From: Flavobacteriales bacterium
GTDB taxonomy: Bacteria > Bacteroidota > Bacteroidia > Flavobacteriales_F > PHOS-HE28
Length of the DNA stretch: 64,000 bases
Direction: 5' to 3'
NCBI GenBank assembly: GCA_016718655.1
Contig: JADKCV010000001.1
Coordinates: forward strand, 310,001 to 374,000
The notes below the pieces were generated by a model that ran no database searches, was not told the origin of the DNA, and saw only the letters and a program-made list of their open reading frames with translations. Position numbers and translations under genes: made by a program. Position 1 is the first letter of the stretch. Each line of letters begins with the position of its first letter. Of this stretch, positions 1 through 8,897 are shown piece after piece.

Positions 1-335
1 TGGCCGCTCGCAAGTATGCGGATGACGTGCCCGATGAGGTGAAGGGGCGACGGTTGGCCGAGATCATCGAAACCCAGAAGGAGGGCAGTGCGAAGCGCTT
101 GCAGAGCTACGTGGGCCAGGTGCACGAAGTTCTTCTGGAAGGCGTGAGCAAGCGTAGCGCGGACCACTTGTATGGCCGAAATTCACAGAATTCCGTGGTG
201 ATCGTGCCACGGGTGTATAATGGTTCGGAGCTGAAGCCCGGCCAATTCATCAGGGCCACCATTGTCAGCGCTACCATCGGCAGCTTGAAAGGCGAGGTTG
301 ACGCGGTGGTCGAACCAGGGACCCTACACGCATGA
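1..335 (+). CDS. miaB: tRNA-2-methylthio-N6-dimethylallyladenosine synthase MiaB, C-terminal end (partial)
   Basis: The frame is open from the window edge (first full codon at position 3) and ends with TGA at 333-335, so the 5' part lies outside the window. The visible part reads as the end of the radical-SAM domain (ARKYADDVPDEVKGRRL) followed by a TRAM domain, where SADHLYGRN and the SVVIVPR strand match MiaB-type methylthiotransferases. MiaB adds the methylthio group to i6A37 of tRNAs reading UNN codons, using two Fe-S clusters; the cluster cysteines are outside the window. The stop overlaps the ATG of the next gene (ATGA), suggesting translational coupling. RimO is the alternative, but the neighbours favour MiaB. 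Confidence 0.85.
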   Translation, partial: AARKYADDVPDEVKGRRLAEIIETQKEGSAKRLQSYVGQVHEVLLEGVSKRSADHLYGRNSQNSVVIVPRVYNGSELKPGQFIRATIVSATIGSLKGEVDAVVEPGTLHA

Positions 336-1540
336 ACGTACAACCAATCAAGCAACGTTTCGGGATCGTAGGCACCTCAGCAAGTCTGGACAGGGCCATT
401 GAGATCGCCGCCCAAGTGGCCCCCACCGACCTCAGTGTCCTGATCACCGGGGAGAGCGGTACCGGCAAGGAGGTGATGCCCCAGATCGTTCATGCGTACA
501 GCGCACGCAAGCATGGTCCGTACATCGCAGTGAACTGCGGCGCCATTCCAGAAGGCACCATTGATAGCGAGTTGTTCGGTCATGAGAAGGGCTCCTTCAC
601 TGGAGCTCATGAGGCTCGCAAGGGCTACTTCGAAGTGGCCAATGGTGGTACGATCTTCCTGGACGAGGTAGGCGAACTGCCTTTGACCACCCAGGTGCGC
701 TTGTTACGTGTCCTGGAGACCGGGGAGTTCATCCGTGTAGGAAGCAGTAAGGCCCAGAAAACAAACGTTCGAGTCGTTGCTGCGACCAATGTGAACATGC
801 TTCAAGCCGTCAATAAGGGCACCTTTCGAGAGGACCTTTATTATCGACTGAACACCATACCGATCCAAGTACCATCATTGCGCGACAGAAAGGAGGACAT
901 CCAGTTGTTGTTCCGCTTCTTCGCTCAGGAGACCGCCGGCAAATACAAAGCGCCGCCACTACAACTACGTGAGGATGCCATCCCGCTTCTGACCACCTAC
1001 CGCTGGCCGGGCAACGTGCGCCAATTGCGCAATCTGGTGGAACAGATGAGCGTCATCGAACAACAGCGCGACGTGGACTCCCGAACCCTGCGTCACTATC
1101 TGCCTGAAGAGGTGAGCGGACTTGTGCCAATGGGGGTATCCTCCAATGTGCCGGGGAGCCTGGATAGCATCAACGAACGGGAGCTCATATTCAAGTTCCT
1201 GTTCGATATGAAAAGCGACCTGAACGCGTTGAAGGAGCAGGTGAAAGCCCTTAGCTCAGGTCAACCCCTGCCCACGAACATCCAACCAACGTTCCGTGAT
1301 GAGTTGATCATGCCCCAGTCGACCGTGCCTGGCACGATGAGCATTCAAATGCCGGGTCAGCTGGACGAGGATGTGGACCACACCGAAGTGGAGGAGACCT
1401 TGAGCATCGAGGTCAAGGAGAAGGAACTGATACGCAAAGCCTTGGTGAAACACCGGAACCGAAGAAAGAACGCCGCGCAAGAACTGGGGATCAGCGAGCG
1501 AACGTTGTACCGGAAGATCAAGGAGTACGATATCCAGTGA
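332..1540 (+). CDS. sigma-54-dependent transcriptional activator (AAA+ and Fis-type HTH, no receiver domain)
   Basis: A 402-residue sigma-54 activator made of the AAA+ domain and a DNA-binding tail. Walker A is GESGTGKE at residues 40-47, the sigma-54 contact loop is GSFTGA at 87-92, and Walker B is GGTIFLDE at 105-112. The C-terminal 35 residues form a Fis-like helix-turn-helix (KNAAQELGISERTLYRKI). There is no N-terminal receiver, GAF or PAS domain, so the input signal is unknown; a linker of about 110 residues separates AAA+ from HTH. The start overlaps the miaB stop and the stop overlaps the following frame, so the gene is embedded in the miaB-lptE-secG operon. The target promoters are not evident in the window. 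Confidence 0.9.
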   Translation: MNVQPIKQRFGIVGTSASLDRAIEIAAQVAPTDLSVLITGESGTGKEVMPQIVHAYSARKHGPYIAVNCGAIPEGTIDSELFGHEKGSFTGAHEARKGYFEVANGGTIFLDEVGELPLTTQVRLLRVLETGEFIRVGSSKAQKTNVRVVAATNVNMLQAVNKGTFREDLYYRLNTIPIQVPSLRDRKEDIQLLFRFFAQETAGKYKAPPLQLREDAIPLLTTYRWPGNVRQLRNLVEQMSVIEQQRDVDSRTLRHYLPEEVSGLVPMGVSSNVPGSLDSINERELIFKFLFDMKSDLNALKEQVKALSSGQPLPTNIQPTFRDELIMPQSTVPGTMSIQMPGQLDEDVDHTEVEETLSIEVKEKELIRKALVKHRNRRKNAAQELGISERTLYRKIKEYDIQ

Positions 1541-1563
1541 TCGATGGCCGTACATATCATCCG

Positions 1564-2061
1564 ATGCGTTCGCTCCTGGCCGTCCTGATCCTGGCCCACG
1601 TGATGACGGGATGCCGGGTGAACTACTCGTTCACCGGGGGTGATGTCGGAAGTGCGCGGACGGTGAGCGTGGAGCTTTTCGGCACGGGGAGCGCATTGGC
1701 AACACCGCAAAGTGCACAGGTCTTCACCGAGACCCTCCGGGACCTTCTACTTGCACAGACACCGTTGAAGCTGGCACAATCCGATGGCGATGTACAATAC
1801 AGCGGTTCCATCACCGGCTACGAGGTCCAACCCGTGAGCATTCAGGCCAATGAGACCGCTGCGCTCAACCGACTGAGCCTGACCGTAAGAGTGACCTATG
1901 TGAACACGCTCGAACCTGCGAAGAACACGGAATCAACGTTCACCCGCTTCGCGGACTACGAGAGTGGTCAAGACCTGGTGACCGTGGAAGAGCGATTGGT
2001 CGAGCAGATCAGCGATCAGCTGGCACAGGATATCTTCGACCGGACATTGGGGAACTGGTGA
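1564..2061 (+). CDS. lptE: LPS assembly lipoprotein LptE
   Basis: A small lipoprotein of about 165 residues. With the ATG at 1564 it begins with a classical lipoprotein signal, MRSLLAVLILAHVMTGC, immediately followed by VNYSFTGG, which is typical of Bacteroidota LptE. An upstream in-frame GTG at 1537 would only add nine residues in front of the signal peptide, so 1564 is preferred. LptE plugs the LptD beta-barrel that inserts lipopolysaccharide into the outer membrane. It follows the sigma-54 activator and precedes a TPR protein and secG, an order common in this phylum. Sequence conservation is low in this family, so the call rests on the lipobox, size, the VNYSF signature and position. Confidence 0.75.
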   Translation: MRSLLAVLILAHVMTGCRVNYSFTGGDVGSARTVSVELFGTGSALATPQSAQVFTETLRDLLLAQTPLKLAQSDGDVQYSGSITGYEVQPVSIQANETAALNRLSLTVRVTYVNTLEPAKNTESTFTRFADYESGQDLVTVEERLVEQISDQLAQDIFDRTLGNW

Positions 2062-2074
2062 CCCCATAAGAACC

Positions 2075-3139
2075 ATGGAGCGCGAACGACTGGACCTGTT
2101 GATCCGGGACCCTCAATCGGTAGGGCCGCAAGACCTGTCGGTACTGAAGGAGTTGGTGGAGCGTTCACCATGGTTCAGTGGTGCCCACTTGTTGCGCGCT
2201 GTGGGTGAGCGGGGCACCGGGGACGTTCGATCGGACCAGACCCTTCAGTCCACATCAGCACACCTGCCGTCCAGGGCTGTTCTGTACGATCTGGTAGAGC
2301 GCCCCCTACCCAGACCTTCGGTCACCATCACCCAGCACATACGTGTCTGGGAGGATACGACGTTCGACGAGCTCAAGGAACCGTCCAGATCTCCCAATGC
2401 CGAGGCATCGTCATTGACAACGCCGCTCGTCGATCCGTTCTCTGTCGTAACCAATGACGAGTCGACGTCCACCTCGGATCCCTTGCTCGAACCCTCCCCG
2501 AGGGAAGAGGAGGATCCATTGGAGCGGCAGATCCTGGAGGCGGCACTTGCAAGTGCTTACGACCTGTCGCTGTATCCTGCCCCCACCCCGATCGTTACGC
2601 CGGACCCTGTGATCGCCGCGTCAGCGGTCATTCCTGTAACCCCAGTCGCGCCTACCCCGGCACCCGTTCCCGGTCGAACGGACACGATCGGCGAAGGGCG
2701 GTCCAGAATGCGGTTCTCCGATTGGCTCAACGAGGCCCCTGATCCAACACCGGTGCCTCCTGGCCAGCATTCCACATCGCTCAATGAACAGGTGGTGTAT
2801 AACGATGCCGGGATCGAACCTGGATCATCGGCACCCGAGGTGCCCGCTCCGAGGCAGTCCGGCACAGGGAGTAACCGGGACCTTATCGACCGGTTCATCC
2901 AGCACGATACGCCCGCACCGACCCGAAGGACCGAGTTCTTCACCCCACAGCAGGCGGCGAAACGCAGCCTTGATGATACCGCTGGACTCGTGACCGAGAC
3001 CTTGGCCCGGATCTATGAGAAACAAGGCAATTTGACCAAGGCGATCGAGGCATATCGCAAGCTGGCATTGAAGTACCCGGAAAAAAGCGCTTACTTTGGC
3101 GCCCTTTCCCGTTCGCTGGAAGAGCAATTGAACAAGTAA
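2075..3139 (+). CDS. TPR-containing protein with long disordered middle
   Basis: A 354-residue protein with no recognisable enzymatic domain. The N-terminal 90 residues look helical, residues ~95-280 are rich in Pro, Thr, Ser and Glu (probably disordered), and the C-terminus has one clear tetratricopeptide-like repeat (YEKQGNLTKAIEAYRKLALK) ending in a helix. No signal peptide or membrane segment is visible, so it is probably cytoplasmic. It sits 13 bp after lptE and 3 bp before secG, hence is cotranscribed with them. A TPR protein at this place is common in Bacteroidota; its partner is not known. Function unassigned. Confidence 0.75.
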   Translation: MERERLDLLIRDPQSVGPQDLSVLKELVERSPWFSGAHLLRAVGERGTGDVRSDQTLQSTSAHLPSRAVLYDLVERPLPRPSVTITQHIRVWEDTTFDELKEPSRSPNAEASSLTTPLVDPFSVVTNDESTSTSDPLLEPSPREEEDPLERQILEAALASAYDLSLYPAPTPIVTPDPVIAASAVIPVTPVAPTPAPVPGRTDTIGEGRSRMRFSDWLNEAPDPTPVPPGQHSTSLNEQVVYNDAGIEPGSSAPEVPAPRQSGTGSNRDLIDRFIQHDTPAPTRRTEFFTPQQAAKRSLDDTAGLVTETLARIYEKQGNLTKAIEAYRKLALKYPEKSAYFGALSRSLEEQLNK

Positions 3140-3142
3140 GCC

Positions 3143-3478
3143 ATGGTAGCCATCTCCATCATCATCCTCATCATCTGTGCTTTGCTGGCCTTGGTCGTGC
3201 TGGCCCAAAACCCCAAGGGTGGTGGTCTCGCCGCCGGTTTCACCGGAGCCCAGCAGATCGGTGGTGTCCAACGCACTGCCGACTTTCTGGAGAAGGGCAC
3301 GTGGACCTTGGCCACCGCTTTGATGGTATTGTGCCTGGTCTCCGCTGGTCTTCAGGACAGTGGCGAGAACGTGGTCATCGAGGATGAATTGGATGGTGCG
3401 ATCGAGAGCACTGAAGGCACTTCCGTACCGGAGGATGGAGGGGTTCCTGCCGAAGGCGAGTCTGCTCCTGCGGAGTGA
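3143..3478 (+). CDS. secG: preprotein translocase subunit SecG
   Basis: A 111-residue protein with two membrane segments (residues ~2-22 and ~54-70) joined by a cytoplasmic loop carrying the SecG signature QNPKGGGLAAGF. SecG associates with SecYE and assists SecA-driven export across the inner membrane. The acidic, low-complexity tail after residue 75 (many Glu, Pro, Ala) is a lineage extension beyond the usual SecG core. It is the last gene of the miaB-led operon: it starts 3 bp after the TPR gene and is followed by 260 bp of non-coding DNA before groES. Confidence 0.9.
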   Translation: MVAISIIILIICALLALVVLAQNPKGGGLAAGFTGAQQIGGVQRTADFLEKGTWTLATALMVLCLVSAGLQDSGENVVIEDELDGAIESTEGTSVPEDGGVPAEGESAPAE

Positions 3479-3580
3479 CGCCGATCGTGCCTCGTCGTTC
3501 TGCCACTGCGGTAGCTCATCCCGTTCCCTGACGCGGAACGATCGCAAGGCTGTTATTTCATCGACCCGTGTGTTGTCAGG

Positions 3581-3610
3581 TTGTCAGCCGAGGCTGACGA
3601 TCACGCTTTG
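3581..3610 (+). promoter_or_regulatory. putative groESL promoter with internal palindromic operator
   Basis: A TTG at 3581-3583, a spacer of exactly 19 bp, and ACGCTTTG at 3603-3610 fit the Bacteroidota -33/-7 promoter (TTG-N19-TAnnTTTG, one mismatch). Inside the spacer lies GTCAGCCGAGGCTGAC (3583-3598), a 7-bp inverted repeat around a 2-bp centre, which is where a repressor would block polymerase. No CIRCE element was found. The leader to the groES ATG would be about 120 nt. The role in groESL control is inference from position. Confidence 0.45.
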
Positions 3611-3738
3611 AAACTCAGCGTTTCTGGCAAACTTGGCAGCGAACCGGCCACTGGTCTGGCATGGCATAGGTGTTGACGAACGGCGTGCGGAAGTGTAGTC
3701 CACTTCCACCTAACCGATCAACCCAATCAATCATCCAA

Positions 3739-4029
3739 ATGGCGAACGTGAAACCGTTGGCGGACCGCGTCCTGGTAGAGGCCGCTGCCGCTGAAGAGAC
3801 CACCAAAGGTGGCATCATCATCCCCGATACGGCCAAGGAAAAACCCCAGCGTGGAAAGATCATCGCAGTGGGCATGGGTCGCATCGCCGACGACGGCAAG
3901 GTGACCCCCCTTAGTGTGAAGGTCGGCGACGATGTACTCTATGGTAAGTACAGTGGCACAGAGCTCAGCCACGAAGGCAAGGACTATCTGATCATGCGTG
4001 AAAGCGACATCTACGCAGTGTTGAACTAA
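3739..4029 (+). CDS. groES: co-chaperonin GroES
   Basis: A 96-residue co-chaperonin of standard length. It starts at the ATG at 3739 (MANVKPLADRVLVE); an upstream in-frame extension from 3670 has no GroES similarity. The mobile-loop region EETTKGGIIIPDTAKEKPQ that contacts GroEL and the roof-hairpin strand are clear. GroES caps the GroEL ring to form the folding chamber in the cytoplasm. It is 18 bp upstream of groEL, forming the usual bicistronic operon, with a candidate regulated promoter about 130 bp upstream. Confidence 0.97.
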   Translation: MANVKPLADRVLVEAAAAEETTKGGIIIPDTAKEKPQRGKIIAVGMGRIADDGKVTPLSVKVGDDVLYGKYSGTELSHEGKDYLIMRESDIYAVLN

Positions 4030-4047
4030 CTAAAACCAGAACGAACA

Positions 4048-5688
4048 ATGGCAGCCAAGAACATCCAGTTCGACATCGACGCCCGCGACCGTTTGAAGCG
4101 TGGTGTGGACCACCTCGCCAACGCGGTGAAGGTGACCCTCGGTCCCAAGGGCCGGAACGTGATCATCGACAAGAAATTCGGAGCCCCGCAGGTGACCAAG
4201 GACGGTGTCAGCGTGGCGAAGGAGATCACCCTGAAGGACGCTGTGGAGAACATGGGCGCCCAGATGGTGAAGGAAGTGGCCAGCAAGACCGCTGATCAAG
4301 CAGGGGATGGAACCACCACTGCCACGGTATTGGCACAAGCCATCGTGACCGCTGGTTTGAAGAACGTTGCCGCAGGTGCCAATCCAATGGACCTGAAGCG
4401 CGGTATCGACAAGGCTGTGATCGCCGTTGTCGATGAGCTCAAGAAGATGAGCAAGAGCGTGGGCGACGACAACGCGAAGATCAAGCAGGTAGCCAGTATC
4501 AGCGCGAACAATGACGAGACCATCGGCACGTTGATCGCCGAGGCCATGGCCAAAGTGAAAAAGGAAGGTGTGATCACCGTAGAAGAAGCGAAAGGCACCG
4601 ACACCACCGTGGAGGTTGTAGAGGGCATGCAGTTCGACCGTGGCTATCTGAGCCCCTATTTCGTGACCAATGCGGACAAGATGGAGGCCGAACTCGAGAA
4701 CGCCTACATCCTGATCTACGACAAGAAGATCAGCAGCATGAAAGAGCTGCTCCCGATCCTGGAAAAGGCTGCTCAAACCGGAAAGCCCTTGCTGATCATC
4801 AGCGAGGACGTGGATGGTGAGGCGCTCGCAACCCTAGTGGTCAACAAGATCCGTGGAGCCCTGAAAGTGGCCGCCGTGAAGGCCCCTGGATTCGGCGATC
4901 GACGCAAGGCGATGCTTGAGGACATCGCGATCCTCACCGGCGGTATCGTGATCAGCGAAGAGCGCGGTTACAAGCTGGAGAACGCTGACCTCACCTTCCT
5001 TGGCAAGGCCGAGAAGATCAGCATCGACAAGGACAACACCACGATCGTGAACGGCGCAGGCAAGAAGGATGACATCAAGGCCCGTGTGAACCAGATCAAG
5101 GCCCAGATCGAAACGACGACGAGCGACTACGACAAGGAGAAGCTCCAGGAGCGTCTGGCCAAGCTGGCCGGTGGTGTTGCCGTCCTGTACATCGGAGCGG
5201 CCACCGAGGTGGAGATGAAAGAGAAGAAGGATCGCGTGGACGATGCCCTGCATGCCACCCGTGCTGCAGTGGAGGAAGGTATCGTGCCCGGCGGCGGTGT
5301 GGCTTATATCCGCGCGCAGAAGGTGTTGGAGAAACTGGAAGGAATCAACGCGGACGAGACCACTGGTATGGCCATCGTGCGTCGCGCCATCGAAGAGCCT
5401 CTGCGTCAGATCGTGGCGAATGCAGGCCTGGAGGGGAGCATCGTGGTCCAGAAGGTACGTGACGGTAAGGCCGACTTTGGCTTCAACGCACGCACGGAGG
5501 TGTATGAGAACCTGCTCGCCGCAGGTGTGATCGACCCCACGAAAGTGACCCGCGTGGCGTTGGAGAACGCAGCCTCCATCGCAAGCATGTTGCTGACCAC
5601 CGAATGCGTCATCAGCGAAGAGCCCGAGGAGAAGGCTGCTGGCCACAGCCATGGCGGTGGCATGGGAGACATGGGTGGTATGATGTAA
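4048..5688 (+). CDS. groEL: chaperonin GroEL
   Basis: A 546-residue group I chaperonin of full family length. Highly conserved stretches include VTLGPKGRNVIIDKKFGAP, the nucleotide-binding DGTTTATVLAQAI at residues ~87-99, and the C-terminal Gly-Met tail (GGGMGDMGGMM), here with two His residues (GHSHGGG). It assembles into the double heptameric ring that folds proteins with GroES and ATP. It is followed by a strong intrinsic terminator. Large open frames on the opposite strand within this gene are coding shadows. Confidence 0.98.
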   Translation: MAAKNIQFDIDARDRLKRGVDHLANAVKVTLGPKGRNVIIDKKFGAPQVTKDGVSVAKEITLKDAVENMGAQMVKEVASKTADQAGDGTTTATVLAQAIVTAGLKNVAAGANPMDLKRGIDKAVIAVVDELKKMSKSVGDDNAKIKQVASISANNDETIGTLIAEAMAKVKKEGVITVEEAKGTDTTVEVVEGMQFDRGYLSPYFVTNADKMEAELENAYILIYDKKISSMKELLPILEKAAQTGKPLLIISEDVDGEALATLVVNKIRGALKVAAVKAPGFGDRRKAMLEDIAILTGGIVISEERGYKLENADLTFLGKAEKISIDKDNTTIVNGAGKKDDIKARVNQIKAQIETTTSDYDKEKLQERLAKLAGGVAVLYIGAATEVEMKEKKDRVDDALHATRAAVEEGIVPGGGVAYIRAQKVLEKLEGINADETTGMAIVRRAIEEPLRQIVANAGLEGSIVVQKVRDGKADFGFNARTEVYENLLAAGVIDPTKVTRVALENAASIASMLLTTECVISEEPEEKAAGHSHGGGMGDMGGMM

Positions 5689-5720
5689 GCATCACCGTTG
5701 TCAGGGGGGTATTAGGGCAA

Positions 5721-5748
5721 GCCCCGGTCAGTATTGGCCGGGGTTTGT
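5721..5748 (+). terminator. intrinsic terminator of groES-groEL
   Basis: CCCCGG (5722-5727) pairs perfectly with CCGGGG (5738-5743) around a 10-nt loop, followed by TTTGT. It lies 33 bp after the groEL stop on the same strand. Confidence 0.75.
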
Positions 5749-5821
5749 CGCATTCAAGAGGTCACACGCGCTTCGGACCTTGCCGCAGGGGTCGATCCGG
5801 GGAACCCCCTACCTTGCTGGC

Positions 5822-8803
5822 ATGCACTTCGGTCGCAGCCTGCTGTTGGGCCTACTGGCGACATGCGGTCCCATCCGCGCACAGGACCTCTTATTCCGGA
5901 ACATTGGCGTGGAACAAGGTCTGAGCGACCTTCACGTCACATGCATCCGACCGGACGGGGCCGGTGGGCTGTTGGTCGGCACGGGCAATGGACTTTTCCG
6001 GTATGATGGACAGTTGGTGGAGCCCGTGCATGGCTTGTCCGGAGCCGTTTCCGCCATGGAAGGGACCACGGATGGCCGGACATGGATCGGTACCCTGGAC
6101 AAGGGACTATACGTGCTCGATGGGAAGGAGGCCCGCTCCTATCCGGTTATCTCCGAAGGTAACGTGGTACCTGCCACGGGCCGTATCCACGCCTTGTACG
6201 CTTCACGTTCGGGTTCCTTGGTCATCGGAGGTACACCCGAACTCCTGCGGACCTTGGACATTCCCAGCGCTCGTGCCCAGCGCTGGTCGAGCCCTGGACG
6301 AAGTCCATTGCTGAACGGGGTGATCGCTGCGAACGGCAGTGGTTGGTGCCATTCCATCACCGCTATCGACGAGGAGCGGCTTTGGGTCGGCGTGTTGAAC
6401 GGCTCGCGCAGCCTCATCCTTCGACGCAGTGACCTGCAAGTGGAACGTGCCCTGACCAACGATGCCGGCACCCATAGCAACCATACCCGTACGTGTGCCG
6501 TGGCGCATAACGGAGTGCTTTACACCGGAGGATGGCAGAACGGCGTGGAGGTGTTCGACATGCGTACGTGGCGCCGGACCCAGGTGGTCGCCACGCCGGA
6601 TGAGACCACCGCGTTGTGCGTATGGCAGGACCTCATCATCATCGGCACCAAGCGCGCTGGGTTGCTGGTCTATGATCCAAAGGAGGACCGCATTATCGGT
6701 CGCGACGATCGCACAGGTCGACATGGCCTGCAAAGCGCCAAGGTCCGCGCGCTCTTGAGCCATGAGAACGGCCAACTGTGGGTGGGAACGGAAGCAGGTC
6801 TTTCCGTCCATGACCCGAAAGCCTGGCCGATGCGCATGATCGAGCTGCCCTCCCCGACCAACGAAGCGCCGGAGGTTCTGGGCATTGAAGCGGGCCCCGA
6901 TGGCGAGGCTCTCGTGCTTGGCAATTTCGGTATCTTCATTGTTCCCGAGGATGGATCGACCACGTTACATCCGTTGGCAACAGGAGCCATTGCCACGCGG
7001 CTATCCGCGCCATGGGTCAACGAGCGTTTGGTGGGCACGGAACGCGGGCTGATGCGTATGGACCACCGGACCTGGTCGCCGATCGGTCCCTTTCGGCGAA
7101 CGGACCTTGGTCGTGATCTCGGTGGCACTGATGAGCAGTACCAGGTTCGTGGCGTGTACTTGGACCGGTTGAACGATACGCCGGTATGGGTGGTGGGAGC
7201 GCTGGGATATGGTGTAGTGGTGTACTCCGCGGAGGATGGCAGCACTGTGCTTCGTTCCACGGTCGGTGACACGCACATCGACAGGGCCATGGTCCGGAGC
7301 ATGGCCCGCTCGTCGAATGGGACTTATTGGTGGGCAAGCGATGGCGGGCTCATCCAGTGGGACATCCATACGAACAGGATGGTCGTTCATGACGGTGATG
7401 AGGGCAGACCCGTGAAGCATGCGCGGGGCTTGCTCCTCGATGGGGATACGGTGTGGAGCATCCTGCGTGATGAAGGCCTTGTCGCCTTGACAGGCGACGA
7501 TGTGCGTGTTCATGGTCCACCGGAATGGTCATCGCCTCTTCTCGATCTGTGCCTGGACCACGCCGGGCATCTGTGGATCAGCACCAGCAGCGGCTTGGAG
7601 CGCTATGACCCCAACAATGGAAGCTGGTACCATGTGCCGGTCGGAGGGTCCGTGGAGCAAGCGCAGAGCGATGGTCCGATCGCGTGCCTCAGCACGGGGA
7701 CGATCGCGTTCACCTCGGGAGGCATGCTCCATCTCTTCGATCCGGACCGGATGCGAAAGAACGTGCCGCTACCGACCGCTCGCATTGCCGAGCTGGAATG
7801 CGCAGGCACATCGCTGCCGCTGGATGGGACGGTGGTCCAACTGACCTATCGCAATGCGGTGTTGGATGTTCGTTTGAGCTCACTGGGGCTTGGTGCAACG
7901 CATCCGGTGGAGCTCATCTATCGGCTGCAAGGTGTGGAGCAGGAGGAGCGCATAGCGGCGGCGGGCGAGTTGATCCGCTATGCCGGTCTTCCCGTGGGCA
8001 CCCATCGGCTGATGGTCTCCGTTCGGGACGTCCATGGTCAACGGGGTGTCGAACAGCTCCTGTTGGAGGTGCATGTGGAAGGACCGTTCTGGCAACAGTG
8101 GTGGTTCTTCGCGCTGGGAGCAGGCCTGCTATCGCTGATCGCCTGGGCCTGGTCCCGTCATCGCATCGCACAAGCGTTGAAGCTGCAACAGGTGCGGAAC
8201 CGCATCGCCAGTGATCTGCACGATGAGGTCGGTTCGTCCTTGAGCAGCATCACCATCGGTAGTCGTTTGGCCGCCGATCTGAGCCAGGGGGAGAACGAAC
8301 AGGTGCGCAGCATCTTGGCCCGCATCGGTGAAACGAGCAGCGAGAGCCTACGCAGCATCAGCGATATCGTGTGGGCGATCGACCCGAAGAACGACCAGGG
8401 GGAGGCCTTGGTGAAGCGGATGCGGCGCATCGCGTATGAGCTGTTGGAGCAGAAGGGCATCGCGGTATCGTTCGATGTGAGCGGTGGTGTGGAGGACCTA
8501 AGGCTGCCGATGAACGCGCGCAAGGAGATCCTGTTGATCTACAAGGAGGCTGTGCACAACGCGAGCAAATACAGTGGTGCTGGACAGGTCCGGATCACAT
8601 TGACCAGAGCGGGTACACGCTTGGGGATGATGGTCACTGATGATGGTTTTGGCTTCGATCCTGCGCTGCATCCGGATGGTCATGGGCTGGGAAGTATGGC
8701 CCGCCGCGCCCAGGCATTGGGGGCGGTACTGGACCTGCGCAGCGCACCCGGATCAGGGACCACAGTCTCTGTCAGGATCGACATCACGGGAATTCGGGAT
8801 TGA
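5822..8803 (+). CDS. beta-propeller hybrid-type sensor histidine kinase (reg_prop, Y_Y_Y, HisKA_3)
   Basis: A 993-residue sensor. The ATG at 5822 gives a signal peptide (MHFGRSLLLGLLATCGPIRA, cut before QD); an upstream TTG start is less likely. Residues ~25-640 consist of repeated two-component-regulator propeller blades (WVGTEAGLSVHD, LWISTSSGLERYD), predicted periplasmic ligand sensor. A Y_Y_Y-like beta domain (YRLQGVEQEE) precedes a single membrane segment at ~760-778. The cytoplasmic part has a HisKA_3 dimerisation helix with phosphorylatable His800 (SDLHDEVGSSLSS) and an ATPase domain with DDGFGFDP and a GLGSM box. It is followed by a NarL-type regulator, its likely partner. Such propeller sensors often detect polysaccharides or redox states; the ligand here is unknown. 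Confidence 0.9.
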   Translation: MHFGRSLLLGLLATCGPIRAQDLLFRNIGVEQGLSDLHVTCIRPDGAGGLLVGTGNGLFRYDGQLVEPVHGLSGAVSAMEGTTDGRTWIGTLDKGLYVLDGKEARSYPVISEGNVVPATGRIHALYASRSGSLVIGGTPELLRTLDIPSARAQRWSSPGRSPLLNGVIAANGSGWCHSITAIDEERLWVGVLNGSRSLILRRSDLQVERALTNDAGTHSNHTRTCAVAHNGVLYTGGWQNGVEVFDMRTWRRTQVVATPDETTALCVWQDLIIIGTKRAGLLVYDPKEDRIIGRDDRTGRHGLQSAKVRALLSHENGQLWVGTEAGLSVHDPKAWPMRMIELPSPTNEAPEVLGIEAGPDGEALVLGNFGIFIVPEDGSTTLHPLATGAIATRLSAPWVNERLVGTERGLMRMDHRTWSPIGPFRRTDLGRDLGGTDEQYQVRGVYLDRLNDTPVWVVGALGYGVVVYSAEDGSTVLRSTVGDTHIDRAMVRSMARSSNGTYWWASDGGLIQWDIHTNRMVVHDGDEGRPVKHARGLLLDGDTVWSILRDEGLVALTGDDVRVHGPPEWSSPLLDLCLDHAGHLWISTSSGLERYDPNNGSWYHVPVGGSVEQAQSDGPIACLSTGTIAFTSGGMLHLFDPDRMRKNVPLPTARIAELECAGTSLPLDGTVVQLTYRNAVLDVRLSSLGLGATHPVELIYRLQGVEQEERIAAAGELIRYAGLPVGTHRLMVSVRDVHGQRGVEQLLLEVHVEGPFWQQWWFFALGAGLLSLIAWAWSRHRIAQALKLQQVRNRIASDLHDEVGSSLSSITIGSRLAADLSQGENEQVRSILARIGETSSESLRSISDIVWAIDPKNDQGEALVKRMRRIAYELLEQKGIAVSFDVSGGVEDLRLPMNARKEILLIYKEAVHNASKYSGAGQVRITLTRAGTRLGMMVTDDGFGFDPALHPDGHGLGSMARRAQALGAVLDLRSAPGSGTTVSVRIDITGIRD

Positions 8804-8864
8804 TGTTCGACCTTATGGTACGGACCTTCGGTGCAGCTGAAAGAGGGATGCTCAGCGAAGGACC

Positions 8865-8872
8865 TACCTTGC
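8865..8872 (+). promoter_or_regulatory. candidate -7 element before the NarL-type regulator
   Basis: TACCTTGC resembles the Bacteroidota -7 box TAnnTTTG and lies 26 bp before the start codon of the regulator. The same octamer occurs at 5810-5817, 5 bp before the sensor kinase start, and the close variants TACCTTTC and TACCTTTG occur before other genes of this window. No clear -33 TTG at 19 bp. Confidence 0.3.
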
Positions 8873-8897
8873 AATGAGCCGATAGAACAACAGGTAA

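Noticed and set aside
3625..3650. Sigma-54 -24/-12 promoter (TTGGCAGC...GGCC) upstream of groES
   Set aside because: GG and GC have the right spacing but TTGC and CG positions mismatch; the TTG-N19-ACGCTTTG promoter fits better.
4834..5652. 272-residue open frame on the minus strand of groEL
   Set aside because: Antisense shadow of a highly conserved gene; His/Leu-rich, no family similarity.
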